A stretch of 34,239 bases of DNA, from positions 1 through 34,239 of IMG/VR virus record IMGVR_UViG_3300006752_000103. One strand, written 5' to 3'. A program made the translations under genes and the position numbers. Below are positions 14,322 to 22,645 of this stretch, in pieces (position 1 is the stretch's first letter; each line of letters opens with the position of its first letter). This DNA comes from a virus. The notes under the pieces are model-generated. The model did not search any database, was not told where the DNA came from, and saw nothing but the letters and a program-made list of their open reading frames with translations.

Positions 14322-14675
14322 ATGACACAGTTTGATAATGATAAAGCCATCTTGGAACTTTGCGAACAACTGGTAGACACAATAAGAAGCCAAGAAAAGG
14401 CCAAGATTCGCGCCAGTCTCTACGAGGCTTGGAACAGCCAGCAGCCAGCGCAGCAGCCAGCCAAGCGCAGGTTTCATGCCGATTCATCCCTTGGGCGTTT
14501 GTTTCGTGTATTAGCAAGGCGTAAATATGGGGTGAATATCCGAACCCTTGTTAGAGAATCCGGCTTGAGTGAAAGAGGGGTTCAAAATGCTGTTCACCGG
14601 TTGCGAAAGCAGGGTTATAACATAGAATGTAATCGGGCGGGATATCTTCGCCCCAAATATCGGCTTGCATCCTAG
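14322..14675 (+). CDS. Helix-turn-helix DNA-binding protein
   Basis: A 117-residue protein. The N-terminal 40 residues are helical. A Gln/Ala-rich linker (S-Q-Q-P-A-Q-Q-P-A-K) leads to a C-terminal winged-helix-like domain: N-I-R-T-L-V-R-E-S-G-L-S-E-R-G-V-Q-N-A-V-H-R-L-style helix-turn-helix followed by a wing (Y-N-I-E-C-N-R-A-G-Y). Probably a phage transcription regulator. A GCCC/GGGC hairpin with a TGCG loop (14293-14304) sits 18 bases ahead of the ATG and could affect translation. Longer upstream starts from 14181 pass through the small membrane-peptide frame and are not used. Confidence 0.72.
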   Translation: MTQFDNDKAILELCEQLVDTIRSQEKAKIRASLYEAWNSQQPAQQPAKRRFHADSSLGRLFRVLARRKYGVNIRTLVRESGLSERGVQNAVHRLRKQGYNIECNRAGYLRPKYRLAS

Positions 14676-14696
14676 CCGCGAACATGTAATAACAAT

Positions 14697-14718
14697 GGGG
14701 ACAGGGCAGCTTGTCCCC
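14697..14718 (+). promoter_or_regulatory. Hairpin with G-rich loop, copy 1
   Basis: A seven-pair perfect stem GGGGACA/TGTCCCC with loop GGGCAGCT. It starts 22 bases after the stop of the helix-turn-helix gene and has no T run. Copy 2 at 27772 has the same loop with one change and a compensated base pair, so a conserved RNA hairpin is likely. Confidence 0.75.
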
Positions 14719-14745
14719 CTTACTTTAACCGAAAGGAACCGAACC

Positions 14746-15036
14746 ATGTCTTTTAAATCTTATCTTTTGAATGTTGGCGTTGTTGATACCCGCGCATTTG
14801 CTTTGCAATGTGCCGTTAAAAGTTTACACAACGCTGTTGCCTGCATGGATTTGAGCCAGCGGGCTATATTAGACGAACATTGCCCCGAACTGATGGCAGC
14901 CGCGAACCGCTTCGGGCAACTCGAACAGGGCATGGCTATCTTCGAGGGAACCCAGCCGGTAACCCAGCGAACCTTTGATGACCGCGACCCATTCAGCCAT
15001 GCAATGCAGCTTGTCGGGAACTCTGCGAACAACTAG
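14746..15036 (+). CDS. Hypothetical protein
   Basis: A 96-residue, mostly helical protein (F-A-L-Q-C-A-V-K-S-L-H-N-A-V) with two cysteines and a polar C-terminus. No family recognised. AAGGA lies ten bases before the start, and a hairpin (14697-14718) sits upstream. It is the last gene before the strong terminator at 15105. Several CGCGAAC motifs occur in it. Confidence 0.65.
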   Translation: MSFKSYLLNVGVVDTRAFALQCAVKSLHNAVACMDLSQRAILDEHCPELMAAANRFGQLEQGMAIFEGTQPVTQRTFDDRDPFSHAMQLVGNSANN

Positions 15037-15104
15037 GGGAAACCCTGCGAACCCATTGGGGCGGGGGTTGTTGCTATCCTCCCTATAACTCCGCCCCAAC
15101 CTTG

Positions 15105-15137
15105 CCCCCCTTGCCCTAGTCGGCGGGGGGGTTTTTT
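15105..15137 (+). terminator. Rho-independent terminator of the early region
   Basis: CCCCCC pairs with GGGGGG, continued inward by GCC with GGC, and is followed by six T. It closes the rightward early block before the late region. Confidence 0.8.
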
Positions 15138-15140
15138 ATT

Positions 15141-15169
15141 GCCGGTTATATATATGGGGGATAACCGGC
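15141..15169 (+). repeat. Perfect nine-base inverted repeat
   Basis: GCCGGTTAT and ATAACCGGC flank an 11-base AT/G loop. There is no T run after it and the terminator just before makes a second terminator needless. It may be an operator or a protein-binding site. Confidence 0.7.
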
Positions 15170-15518
15170 GGTAATCTCTCGGGGTTTTGGGTTTGTAATT
15201 GCAGCGAGATTGCTATCATTCCATAGACCGAAAGGCCACCCCCCAACTAACCATCATGACAAATCAACTACACGGGCGCGGGCGGGCGCGGGTTCGCTAT
15301 GGGGTTTCACATGTGTTCGCGGGGTTTGGTTGCCTGTTCGCGGGGTTACGGTATCGGCGATGTGACAAACAAGATAAAAATATGTGGCTCGTGCGCGGGT
15401 ACGCAAGGGACACCCCACCCCCCCGGCATTTGCCATGCAAACCCGACATATTTTTTCTACTTTTTAGGTTATCGGTATGGTTAATTTGCGAACCACTGGG
15501 GTACAAGAGAGTTGCCCC

Positions 15519-15656
15519 AAAGAAAAACCCCCGCTGGGCGAACCAACAGGGGTAACTTTGCGAACCTTTGGGGGGACTGTGGGGGACCGGGGGGGATATA
15601 GGGTTTACCCCGGCAGGACTTGGTCCTATGGTAGCGTTAAATTTCACATTTGTCAA
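15519..15656 (-). ncRNA. Candidate minus-strand small RNA with own promoter and terminator
   Basis: On the minus strand TTGACA (15656-15651) is followed after 17 bases by TACCAT (15633-15628). About 70 bases farther a stem (CCCC-T-GTTG with CAGC-GGGG, loop GTTCGCC) at 15552-15528 is followed by GTTTTTCTTT. A transcript of about 100 bases would result. No minus-strand gene lies downstream before 9046, so it would be a free small RNA rather than a leader. Confidence 0.4.
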
Positions 15657-15707
15657 CACCTTTTTTTCATTTTTAGTTATTTTTAGGTAAATCATGTGGA
15701 AAACGGG

Positions 15708-15736
15708 TTGACACCGGTTCCAAAACCCCCCATAAT
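15708..15736 (+). promoter_or_regulatory. Late promoter before the packaging genes
   Basis: A perfect TTGACA, a 17-base spacer and CATAAT (five of six). It lies about 35 bases ahead of the first late gene and should drive the terminase and structural genes. Confidence 0.75.
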
Positions 15737-15770
15737 ACAGGGGTGTGCCACATGTTCGCGGGAGAACACT

Positions 15771-15971
15771 ATGTTCGAAGCTGTCTTACTAATATGTTTA
15801 GCTGCAGCACCCCAAGAATGTGTTGAGTTGAGCGATACAAGAGGTCCCTACGCCAGTAAACCTGACTGTATGCGTCGTGTTGACGAAATGGCAAACTTTG
15901 CCACAGGTGCAAACCTCTTTGAATTAAACATAAAATGGAAGTGTACCAACCAAAAAGGTACACCAACGTAA
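15771..15971 (+). CDS. Small probable exported protein with four cysteines
   Basis: A 66-residue protein. The N-terminus M-F-E-A-V-L-L-I-C-L-A-A-A-P looks like a short signal or membrane sequence. Four cysteines, at about residues 9, 17, 33 and 61, are available for disulfides; the remainder is polar. It is the first gene after the late promoter. The gene at 30166 has the same plan (hydrophobic start, short polar body with cysteines). GGAGAA lies seven bases before the start. Function unknown. Confidence 0.7.
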   Translation: MFEAVLLICLAAAPQECVELSDTRGPYASKPDCMRRVDEMANFATGANLFELNIKWKCTNQKGTPT

Positions 15972-15977
15972 ATCCTC

Positions 15978-16379
15978 ATGAATTTACTACCCCAGACGAA
16001 TAAAAAAGCTGCCCTAACTGAAAAGCAGGAGCAGTTTCTAGATGCCTTGTTCGAAAACAACGGCAATATGACCGTTGCTGCTGAACTCGTGGGCTATTCC
16101 CCCAAGTCAGTCACATGGCTCAAGGAACGTCTAGCCGATGAAATCATCGAACGCACTAAAGTCATGTTAGCGGGCCACTCCTTGTCAGCCGCGAACAAGC
16201 TGGCAAGCCTTGTAACGGCCCCTGATATCGAACGTGGGGATGACCTGCGGATGAAAGCCGCTGAAAGCATCCTGAACCGCGTTGGTATCGCAAAACAGGA
16301 AACAATGAACCACAACGTACAGGCAATCCACGGGGTTGTCCTGTTGCCACCCAAGAAAGAGGTCGTCATAGACGGATAA
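15978..16379 (+). CDS. terS: Probable terminase small subunit
   Basis: A 133-residue protein. T-E-K-Q-E-Q-F-L-D-A-L-F followed by N-G-N-M-T-V-A-A-E-L-V-G-Y-S-P-K-S-V is the N-terminal helix-turn-helix typical of small terminase subunits, which bind phage DNA to start packaging. A long helical oligomerisation region follows (A-A-N-K-L-A-S-L-V and K-A-A-E-S-I-L-N-R-V-G-I). The C-terminal strand V-V-L-L-P-P-K-K-E could touch the large subunit. It lies 900 bases ahead of the large subunit, separated by two small genes. Confidence 0.8.
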   Translation: MNLLPQTNKKAALTEKQEQFLDALFENNGNMTVAAELVGYSPKSVTWLKERLADEIIERTKVMLAGHSLSAANKLASLVTAPDIERGDDLRMKAAESILNRVGIAKQETMNHNVQAIHGVVLLPPKKEVVIDG

Positions 16380-16383
16380 AGTT

Positions 16384-16641
16384 ATGGAACTAGCAAGAAA
16401 CGCAATGCGAAGCAACATTCAAGATATGAGCAATAAAGAGTATGACGCTTTTATAAAGAAGATGCTCAAAGAAGCTGATAGTGATGCTGAAGCTGGTAAG
16501 ATTAAGACCATGTACGATAAGATTCGCGCAGGTAAAGCCAAGGGCGGCGAGGTTCGCGGCTATCGCTATGGCACCCCCAAGGGTGGCGTGAAGAAGATGA
16601 AATCGTGTCGTGGGCGCAAAGCAACGGGCAACAAGGATTAA
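16384..16641 (+). CDS. Small basic hypothetical protein
   Basis: An 85-residue protein: a helical first half (E-Y-D-A-F-I-K-K-M-L-K-E-A) and a Gly/Lys/Arg-rich second half (K-A-K-G-G-E-V-R-G-Y-R-Y-G). The basic tail resembles those of several other small proteins in the late region. No known family. It is between the terminase subunits and follows the small subunit after four bases, with no strong ribosome binding site. Confidence 0.7.
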   Translation: MELARNAMRSNIQDMSNKEYDAFIKKMLKEADSDAEAGKIKTMYDKIRAGKAKGGEVRGYRYGTPKGGVKKMKSCRGRKATGNKD

Positions 16642-16645
16642 AGTC

Positions 16646-16876
16646 ATGTCAAAAAAAACACGCACACTCTTAAATAAAGACGGTACTGTCCCTTCTCGCA
16701 GTTATAAAGAGATTGCAACAGACCCCAATGCAGGTTCACCCCTTACATCTGCAATTATTTACGCTGCAGAAAAAGCAGGCTTGACCGGCAAAACTCGTAA
16801 AGCAGCAAAATCTGCGGAGACTACCATCGAAGAAATCGACGGTCTGAAAATCATTGTTCGCAAAGATGACGACTAA
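16646..16876 (+). CDS. Small hypothetical protein
   Basis: A 76-residue protein with a basic N-terminal part (M-S-K-K-T-R-T-L-L) and an acidic end. The middle, S-A-I-I-Y-A-A-E-K-A-G, is helical. A longer frame from 16610 overlaps the previous gene; ATG 16646 is preferred. No family recognised. Ends three bases before the GTG of the large terminase. Confidence 0.65.
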   Translation: MSKKTRTLLNKDGTVPSRSYKEIATDPNAGSPLTSAIIYAAEKAGLTGKTRKAAKSAETTIEEIDGLKIIVRKDDD

Positions 16877-16879
16877 CCT

Positions 16880-18601
16880 GTGGCCCCACGCAAAAGAGTC
16901 CTAGTCCCCCCGAACCCAGAAGACTTAGGCAAGGTCGGAAGACCTAAGAAAAGACCCGGTGAATCCAAAACCACGCACAACATAAGTGACCGTGACCGGG
17001 CAAGGCGTTCCGTACAGATGAAGTTGCGAAACGCCAAGAAGCAGCAGCAACGTGAAGAAACCCGTGTCGCTCGCAAGCGTAAGAAGGTCAAGGACCTAAC
17101 TGCCGCAGCCGCGAACATACAGGATGCCCTGAACGGCAACAAGACCCGCGTTGTAGATAAAGCTGATTTAGATGTATTACCCAAAGCCGTAACGGATTTA
17201 ATTGATGACACGCCTGTTATATTCAAGCCTAACGAAGGGCCTCAAGAAGACTTTCTATCTGCCCCTGAACAAGATGTACTATATGGGGGGGCCGCTGGCG
17301 GAGGCAAGTCGTTTGCTCTACTTGCTGACCCCTTACGTTATTGTCACAATGCTAATCATCGTGGACTTCTTCTCCGCCGCACGTTAGACGAACTAACAGA
17401 ACTCATCGACAAATCCAAACAGCTATACCCCAAGGCTTTTCCCGGAGCTATCTTCCGTGAGTCGAAGTCAACGTGGGTGTTCCCATCAGGGGCAACCATG
17501 TGGTTTACATATCTCGACAGAGATAAGGACGTTACCCGTTTTCAGGGACAGGCGTTTAACTGGATTGGCATAGATGAAATAACCCAGTACCCAACAAGCT
17601 ACGTCTGGGACTACCTGCGTTCTCGTCTTCGTTCGACAGACCCTGAACTACAGACAAACCTAACTATGCGCTGCACAGCTAACCCCGGCGGTGTTGGCGG
17701 CTGGTGGGTCAAGAAAATGTACATTGATGCCTACGAACCCAACAAGGCGTTCGGGGCAAAGGACCTAGAGACGGGCCGTACTTTTGTGTGGCCTGAAAAC
17801 CACCCTAAAGCGGGTCAGCCTCTGTTCTACCGCAAGTTTATCCCAGCGCGGCTGACTGACAACCCCTTCCTGATGGCAGATGGTCAATACGAGGCCATGC
17901 TTCGGTCACTCCCAGAAGTCGAGCGTAGACGGCTTCTCGAAGGGGATTGGGATGTTGCGGAGGGAGCCGCCTTCCCGGAATTTTCGAGGACACGACATGT
18001 GGTCGAACATTTTGACCTTCCCACGAACTGGCCCCGCATACGAGCCGCCGACTACGGCTACTCGTCGCCGTCGTGCGTTCTATGGGGTGCTATTGATTGG
18101 GATAACAATATTTGGGTTTATCGCGAATTATACGTAAAACACTTGACAGCAGAACAATTAGCTGATAAAATATTAGAATGTGAAGAGTTAGACCCTACAC
18201 CACATTACACGGTCTTGGACTCTTCATGTTGGAACAAAACCGGATTCGGACCTTCTATCGCAGAAACTATGATGAGGTCCGGGGTTAGGTGGACTCCCTC
18301 AGACCGCAACCGTCTTCAAGGAAAAATGGAATTACACAGGCGGCTTGCTGACGACCCGTACTCCAAAGAACCCCGTATGCGGATTTTTTCCAGTTGTAAG
18401 CATATCATTGCACAGCTATCAGGCATTCCACTCTCCAAAACTAACAGCGAAGATGTAGACACGCGAGCAGAGGACCATGCCTATGATGCGTTGCGATATA
18501 TGGTTATGACGCGAACATCTGGTTATCAATCAATACATAAAACGCTTCAGGGGATAAAGGACCAGACCTTCAAGCCCTATGATGCTACCTTTGGATACTA
18601 A
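16880..18601 (+). CDS. terL: Terminase large subunit
   Basis: The packaging motor ATPase and nuclease, 573 residues. Walker A is Y-G-G-A-A-G-G-G-K-S (Lys143), Walker B is W-I-G-I-D-E-I (Asp232, Glu233), and coupling motif T-A-N-P-G-G follows at 266-271. The C-terminal RNase H-like nuclease shows A-A-D-Y-G-Y, V-L-D-S-S and D-H-A-Y-D-A-L-R-Y. The start is GTG. The first 110 residues, before the ATPase, are highly basic (K-K-Q-Q-Q-R-E-E and R-K-R-K-K-V-K) and are not part of a usual terminase; they may bind DNA or the small subunit. The stop overlaps the next start (TAATG). Confidence 0.95.
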   Translation: MAPRKRVLVPPNPEDLGKVGRPKKRPGESKTTHNISDRDRARRSVQMKLRNAKKQQQREETRVARKRKKVKDLTAAAANIQDALNGNKTRVVDKADLDVLPKAVTDLIDDTPVIFKPNEGPQEDFLSAPEQDVLYGGAAGGGKSFALLADPLRYCHNANHRGLLLRRTLDELTELIDKSKQLYPKAFPGAIFRESKSTWVFPSGATMWFTYLDRDKDVTRFQGQAFNWIGIDEITQYPTSYVWDYLRSRLRSTDPELQTNLTMRCTANPGGVGGWWVKKMYIDAYEPNKAFGAKDLETGRTFVWPENHPKAGQPLFYRKFIPARLTDNPFLMADGQYEAMLRSLPEVERRRLLEGDWDVAEGAAFPEFSRTRHVVEHFDLPTNWPRIRAADYGYSSPSCVLWGAIDWDNNIWVYRELYVKHLTAEQLADKILECEELDPTPHYTVLDSSCWNKTGFGPSIAETMMRSGVRWTPSDRNRLQGKMELHRRLADDPYSKEPRMRIFSSCKHIIAQLSGIPLSKTNSEDVDTRAEDHAYDALRYMVMTRTSGYQSIHKTLQGIKDQTFKPYDATFGY

Positions 18602-20256
18602 TGGCTGACCTCGACCCCAAAACCGCTACTCTTCGTGAAGTTGCTGAAGCCTACGCTGAGAAGTCTAAGCGGGGCAAGGCGTTTGTCACGTCATCCCTAC
18701 AGTTCTTTAAAGACATTGCAGACGAACCCGGTTCTGCCTTACGGTTGTTCGAAAAGGATGCCGAAGGAAATACCCTTCTTTCAAAAACATTCAAGGGTAC
18801 AGAAGACACATCAACAGTCAAGACCGCGATGCAAAACCTTCGCCAAGTTGGTCTCACCCTCAAAGGTTCTCTTGGTCCTGACACACCAGAATATAAGTTG
18901 CTGCCAGACAAGGCTCCGAACACAGACGTAAACAATCGTATCTTTGGACGTAGCGAACCTGCCAAGGCCGTATCAGAGGTTGCTATTAACCCTGATAAAG
19001 CCAAGATGAGCCAGTTGTTCGCGGGTGTTTCTAAATATCTTGACAACCCTAACACTAAAGCTATTGCACAAGCAATCATCTTTAACCTCAATACTGGCCT
19101 TCGTCCTAACGCTGCTGCTGGTCTTCAAGTAACTGCATATAAACCTGACAGTGGTGCCATCTATATTGAGGCAGAAACTAAAGGTGCCAAGGGTCGAGCC
19201 GTGAACATCCCCTTGAACCCAATTGCAGATAGTATCCTGCAGGAAAACCTAGCTGCTGGCAACAAAGAAAACTTTTTTATTAAGCCGAACGGTAAGGTCG
19301 TCACATCTAACGACATGACAGACCTGCTAAGAGATGTCAAGGTAAAAGACATTGCTTTCGATGCAAGCACAGGCAAATACTTTGATAGTTTGACACCCAC
19401 AGGGTTCAAAGGAAAGAAGGGTTCGGCCCTGCTTCGCAACATTCATGCTACTGTAGGGCAGTCAATCGGCGTAGACCAAGACAGACTTGCTTATCTACAA
19501 GGTCGTAGCCTCAAATCAGCCGGTAAGAGCAGCACAGGCGAACTCACAACCTACCAACAAGCCTTTCCGGGTGCAGTCGGTGAAGTTGACCGCCAGAATG
19601 CCAACATGTTCGCAGAATTTTGGGGAACTGCCGCTAAAGACGCTGGTTTTGATATCCAATCCAAGATTCCAATGCCAGAGACACGCATCACAACCCAAAC
19701 CGCAGGATACGAAGGCTACTTTGACCTTCCGGTTCGCGAAGAGGTTCCAGAAGTATCGAAGCCTACCAGCACATCCCCTGAACCAAAGACATTTGACGAC
19801 TTGTCCGATACTACCAAAGGTTTTTTAGACCGTAATGGTATCGACTTCAATAATCTGATTAAAAACTTTGGCAAAGCAACAAAGAAGGTTGCAATTGGTG
19901 CCTTGGGTATCGAAACTGTTCGTCAAATTGTAGATGAACCAGCCGCTGTTGCTGCAGAAATAGGTTTAGAGACTGGCGCACGTGCTTTAGGTCTTGCCGC
20001 AGCCCCTGCAGCCGCTGTCCCAATGATGCTTGCCCCTAGCGAACTAGCTTCCGGCGAACTCCGCCCAGAAGACCAGCCCCTCGAACCCGCTGGCCCCTAC
20101 GCTGGACAAGACTTCATCCCAGCCCCCGAAGTAGAGCAGGGAACACCACGAACAGATATGGCACGTATTGCCAGAGAAGATGCGGGATTTATCCCAGAAC
20201 CTGACAGGGTTCCAGAAGCCGCCCCTGTTAGAGACGAAGGCTTTTTATCTAGATAA
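18601..20256 (+). CDS. Virion-module protein with tyrosine-recombinase-like domain
   Basis: A 551-residue protein between terminase and portal. Residues about 135-325 read like a tyrosine recombinase catalytic domain: F-N-L-N-T-G-L-R-P-N with Arg168, a beta-hairpin with K-G-A-K-G (Lys194/Lys197), A-L-L-R-N-I-H-A-T with Arg279, G-R-S-L with Arg302 and T-T-Y-Q-Q with Tyr318. The usual His of H-x-x-R and the H of L-G-H are not in place (Ala276 and Arg302). The C-terminal 200 residues are Pro/Ala/Glu-rich with one Ala-rich hydrophobic stretch. Active integrase, virion protein or captured fold are all possible; I favour a structural or DNA-handling role because of its location. Translation is coupled to terminase. 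Confidence 0.7.
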   Translation: MADLDPKTATLREVAEAYAEKSKRGKAFVTSSLQFFKDIADEPGSALRLFEKDAEGNTLLSKTFKGTEDTSTVKTAMQNLRQVGLTLKGSLGPDTPEYKLLPDKAPNTDVNNRIFGRSEPAKAVSEVAINPDKAKMSQLFAGVSKYLDNPNTKAIAQAIIFNLNTGLRPNAAAGLQVTAYKPDSGAIYIEAETKGAKGRAVNIPLNPIADSILQENLAAGNKENFFIKPNGKVVTSNDMTDLLRDVKVKDIAFDASTGKYFDSLTPTGFKGKKGSALLRNIHATVGQSIGVDQDRLAYLQGRSLKSAGKSSTGELTTYQQAFPGAVGEVDRQNANMFAEFWGTAAKDAGFDIQSKIPMPETRITTQTAGYEGYFDLPVREEVPEVSKPTSTSPEPKTFDDLSDTTKGFLDRNGIDFNNLIKNFGKATKKVAIGALGIETVRQIVDEPAAVAAEIGLETGARALGLAAAPAAAVPMMLAPSELASGELRPEDQPLEPAGPYAGQDFIPAPEVEQGTPRTDMARIAREDAGFIPEPDRVPEAAPVRDEGFLSR

Positions 20257-20266
20257 GGAGAGTACC

Positions 20267-20473
20267 ATGGATAAGATGGGTGCCGCTTACATTATGAACT
20301 CTGATACCACATCAGTTGACGACCAAGGTGGTGCAGCCAAGCTGTATCGTGAAGGTCTTGAGTTCAACACAATGGCAAAGCAAGGCGTTCTGACTGAGGA
20401 CATGCCGAAGAAGATGACTAAAACGGCAGTTGACCCCTCAGTTATGAAAATGGCTGAAGAACGCGACTATTAA
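20267..20473 (+). CDS. Small hypothetical protein before portal
   Basis: A 68-residue, methionine-rich, mildly basic protein (M-D-K-M-G-A-A-Y-I-M-N). AAGGAGAG lies just before the ATG. Met content is high (about eight). No family recognised. Small genes at this place in related genomes are also unassigned as far as I recall. Confidence 0.7.
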   Translation: MDKMGAAYIMNSDTTSVDDQGGAAKLYREGLEFNTMAKQGVLTEDMPKKMTKTAVDPSVMKMAEERDY

Positions 20474-20479
20474 AACCAG

Positions 20480-22606
20480 ATGTCAGAAGATAACTTTCTC
20501 CAACCTGCGGATGATACGTCTGTTTCGGTTCACGCTCCAGAGGAGCAGATGCCGGGACTTGCTGCGTATGTAAAGTCACGGTTCGAAGATGCTGAGAACG
20601 GGCGATACGCCCACGAACAGCGTTGGCTCCAAGCCTATAAGAACTTTCGCGGTATTTACGATTCTACTACCCAGTATCGTGAATCCGAACGGTCGAAGGT
20701 ATTTGTTCGCATTACCAAGACTAAGGTTCTTGCGGCGTTCGGTCAAATCATCGACATCCTGTTCGCAAACAAGAAGTTTCCCCTTGTTGTGGAAGCTACT
20801 CCCGTGCCGGAAGGTATCGCGGAGTTTGCTCACATGGAAACCCCCTTGGACCAGATGCAACCTCAAGACCCATATGGGTTCGAAGGCGATGGTCGCGAAC
20901 TGGCTCCGGGTGCTTTGCAAGCAAAACCGGGCGGTGATTTTTTAGGTGGACTAAAGCAAAAGTATGAAGGCGTTCCCTTGGCAGAGGGTCCGGCACGTAT
21001 GGGCGAACCTCAGATTAGCCCAGCCCAAGAAGCCGCTTTGCGTATGGAAAAAGTTATTCACGACCAGCTAACCGACACGAACGCAGTCAACGTTATGCGT
21101 AATTCTGTGTTTGAATCGGCCCTTTTGGGTACGGGTATCGTAAAAGGTCCGTTTAATTTCTATAAGCGTGTTCACAACTGGGAACGCGATGAGAACGGCG
21201 AACGTTTTTACAACCCCGAAGAAAAGACCGTTCCACGGATTGAAATGGTATCTGTGTGGGATTTCCACCCAGACCCATCTGCTACTAGCATCGAAGACTG
21301 CGAATATGTTATTCAACGTCACCGCATGAACCGCCAACAGCTTCGTGCGCTTATAAAGCGTCCTCACTTTATTTCTGAAGCTATTGAGGAGTGTCTTGCT
21401 AAAGGTCCTAATTATGAGGACAAGTATTATGAAGACACTATTCGGGAAGATGAAACCGAACCCTATTATCAGGGTAACCGTTACGAGGTCCTAGAGTATT
21501 GGGGTGTATTGGATTCCAAGATGGCCTACGAAGCCGGTCTTCCTGAAGCTGACGACATGTCAGAGTTCGACGAACTGCAGGTCAACGTTTGGGTTTGTGG
21601 AAACATGGTTATCCGATGCGTCCTAAACCCGTTCACACCAGCCCGCATTCCATTCCAAGTGTTTCCTTACGAAGTCAACCCGTATCAGCTTTGGGGTGTT
21701 GGCGTAGCAGAAAACATGGAAGATGCCCAGAAGTTGATGAACGGTCATGTTCGCATGGCAATTGACAACTTGGCTCTTGCCGGTAACTTGGTATTTGACG
21801 TGGATGAAGCCAGCTTGGTTCCCGGTCAAAACATGGACATCTTCCCCGGCAAAATCTTTCGTCGTCAATCTGGTGTTACTGGAACAGCCATCAACGGCTT
21901 GAAGTTTCCGAACACGGCGGGGGAAAACCTGCAGATGTACCAGATTAGTCGTCAGCTTGCTGATGAAGAGACAGGTATCCCATCCATCATGCACGGTCAG
22001 ACAGGCGTATCTGGAACTGGTCGGACCGCTGCTGGCCTTTCTATGCTCATGGGTTCCGCTGGTCTGTCAATGAAGACCGTCATCAAGAACATTGATGATA
22101 TGCTCTTGAAGCCTTTAGGCGAAGCTTACTTCCAGTGGAACATGCAGTTCAACGAAGAAGCTGAAGACATTAAAGGTGATTTGGAAATTAAACCTCGCGG
22201 TGTTGCAGCCGTGATGCAAAAAGAGGTTCGCACACAACGCCTCACATCCCTGTTGCAAACCGTTGCAAACCCGATGCTGGCACCGTTCATCAAGATACCA
22301 AACCTGATGCGGGAACTGGCTATTTCTCAAGATATCGACCCTGACAGCCTAGTAAACGATGCCAACCAAGCACAACTTTACGCACAGATGTTAAAAGGAA
22401 TGATGGCAAATGTACAGCAAGGAGCAGGCGAAGCTGCTGGGGCCGCTGCTGGCCCAGCCGCAGATATGGCAGGGGCTGGAGGAGTATCTCCTTCTCCTGA
22501 AGGAACAGACGCACAGGGGTCTGGTAACGGCACAATCGGAGTCGGAACTGCGCCAACTGCAGGGGAAAGCGGCTTTACTGGAAATGCTCCTTCAGTTGAA
22601 GGTTAA
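20480..22606 (+). CDS. Portal protein
   Basis: Forms the dodecameric ring through which DNA enters and leaves the head. At 708 residues it is in the range of podovirus portals. An N-terminal helical part (R-W-L-Q-A-Y-K-N-F-R-G-I-Y) leads to R-S-K-V-F-V-R-I-T-K-T-K-V, then the wing (V-W-D-F-H-P-D-P-S-A), the F-Q-V-F-P-Y-E region and the conserved helix region around E-E-T-G-I-P-S-I-M-H-G-Q-T-G. The C-terminal 80 residues are Ala/Gly-rich and disordered. Placement after terminase and before scaffold and capsid agrees. Confidence is high from motifs plus position. Confidence 0.92.
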   Translation: MSEDNFLQPADDTSVSVHAPEEQMPGLAAYVKSRFEDAENGRYAHEQRWLQAYKNFRGIYDSTTQYRESERSKVFVRITKTKVLAAFGQIIDILFANKKFPLVVEATPVPEGIAEFAHMETPLDQMQPQDPYGFEGDGRELAPGALQAKPGGDFLGGLKQKYEGVPLAEGPARMGEPQISPAQEAALRMEKVIHDQLTDTNAVNVMRNSVFESALLGTGIVKGPFNFYKRVHNWERDENGERFYNPEEKTVPRIEMVSVWDFHPDPSATSIEDCEYVIQRHRMNRQQLRALIKRPHFISEAIEECLAKGPNYEDKYYEDTIREDETEPYYQGNRYEVLEYWGVLDSKMAYEAGLPEADDMSEFDELQVNVWVCGNMVIRCVLNPFTPARIPFQVFPYEVNPYQLWGVGVAENMEDAQKLMNGHVRMAIDNLALAGNLVFDVDEASLVPGQNMDIFPGKIFRRQSGVTGTAINGLKFPNTAGENLQMYQISRQLADEETGIPSIMHGQTGVSGTGRTAAGLSMLMGSAGLSMKTVIKNIDDMLLKPLGEAYFQWNMQFNEEAEDIKGDLEIKPRGVAAVMQKEVRTQRLTSLLQTVANPMLAPFIKIPNLMRELAISQDIDPDSLVNDANQAQLYAQMLKGMMANVQQGAGEAAGAAAGPAADMAGAGGVSPSPEGTDAQGSGNGTIGVGTAPTAGESGFTGNAPSVEG

Positions 22607-22645
22607 TCACGAAGCTATAGGTAAGAATACTTAAAAGGAACGAAT

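Larger units (their letters stand above)
15037..15770 (+). other. 730-base control region between early and late genes
   Basis: Between two small genes lie, in order: a GGGGCGG/CCGCCCC long-range stem (15058-15064 with 15091-15097), a terminator, a nine-pair hairpin, a partial TGACAAA repeat, two copies of GTTCGCGGGGTT (15314 and 15336), several GCGAACC-N(3-4)-GGGG copies (15045, 15487, 15539, 15561), a possible minus-strand small RNA and the late promoter. A 100-residue frame at 15256-15555 (M-T-N-Q-L-H-G-R-G-R) covers the repeats but has no ribosome binding site at a usable distance and an odd Arg/Gly/Cys composition; I do not count it as a gene. Confidence 0.6.

Noticed and set aside
15256-15555. 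100-residue plus-strand frame in the control region
   Set aside because: No ribosome site in range, odd composition, and it is made largely of non-coding repeats and the antisense terminator.
15297-15695. 132-residue minus-strand frame in the control region
   Set aside because: It starts upstream of the only promoter in that direction, is rich in Pro/Ser/Arg without any fold signal, and lies over repeats.
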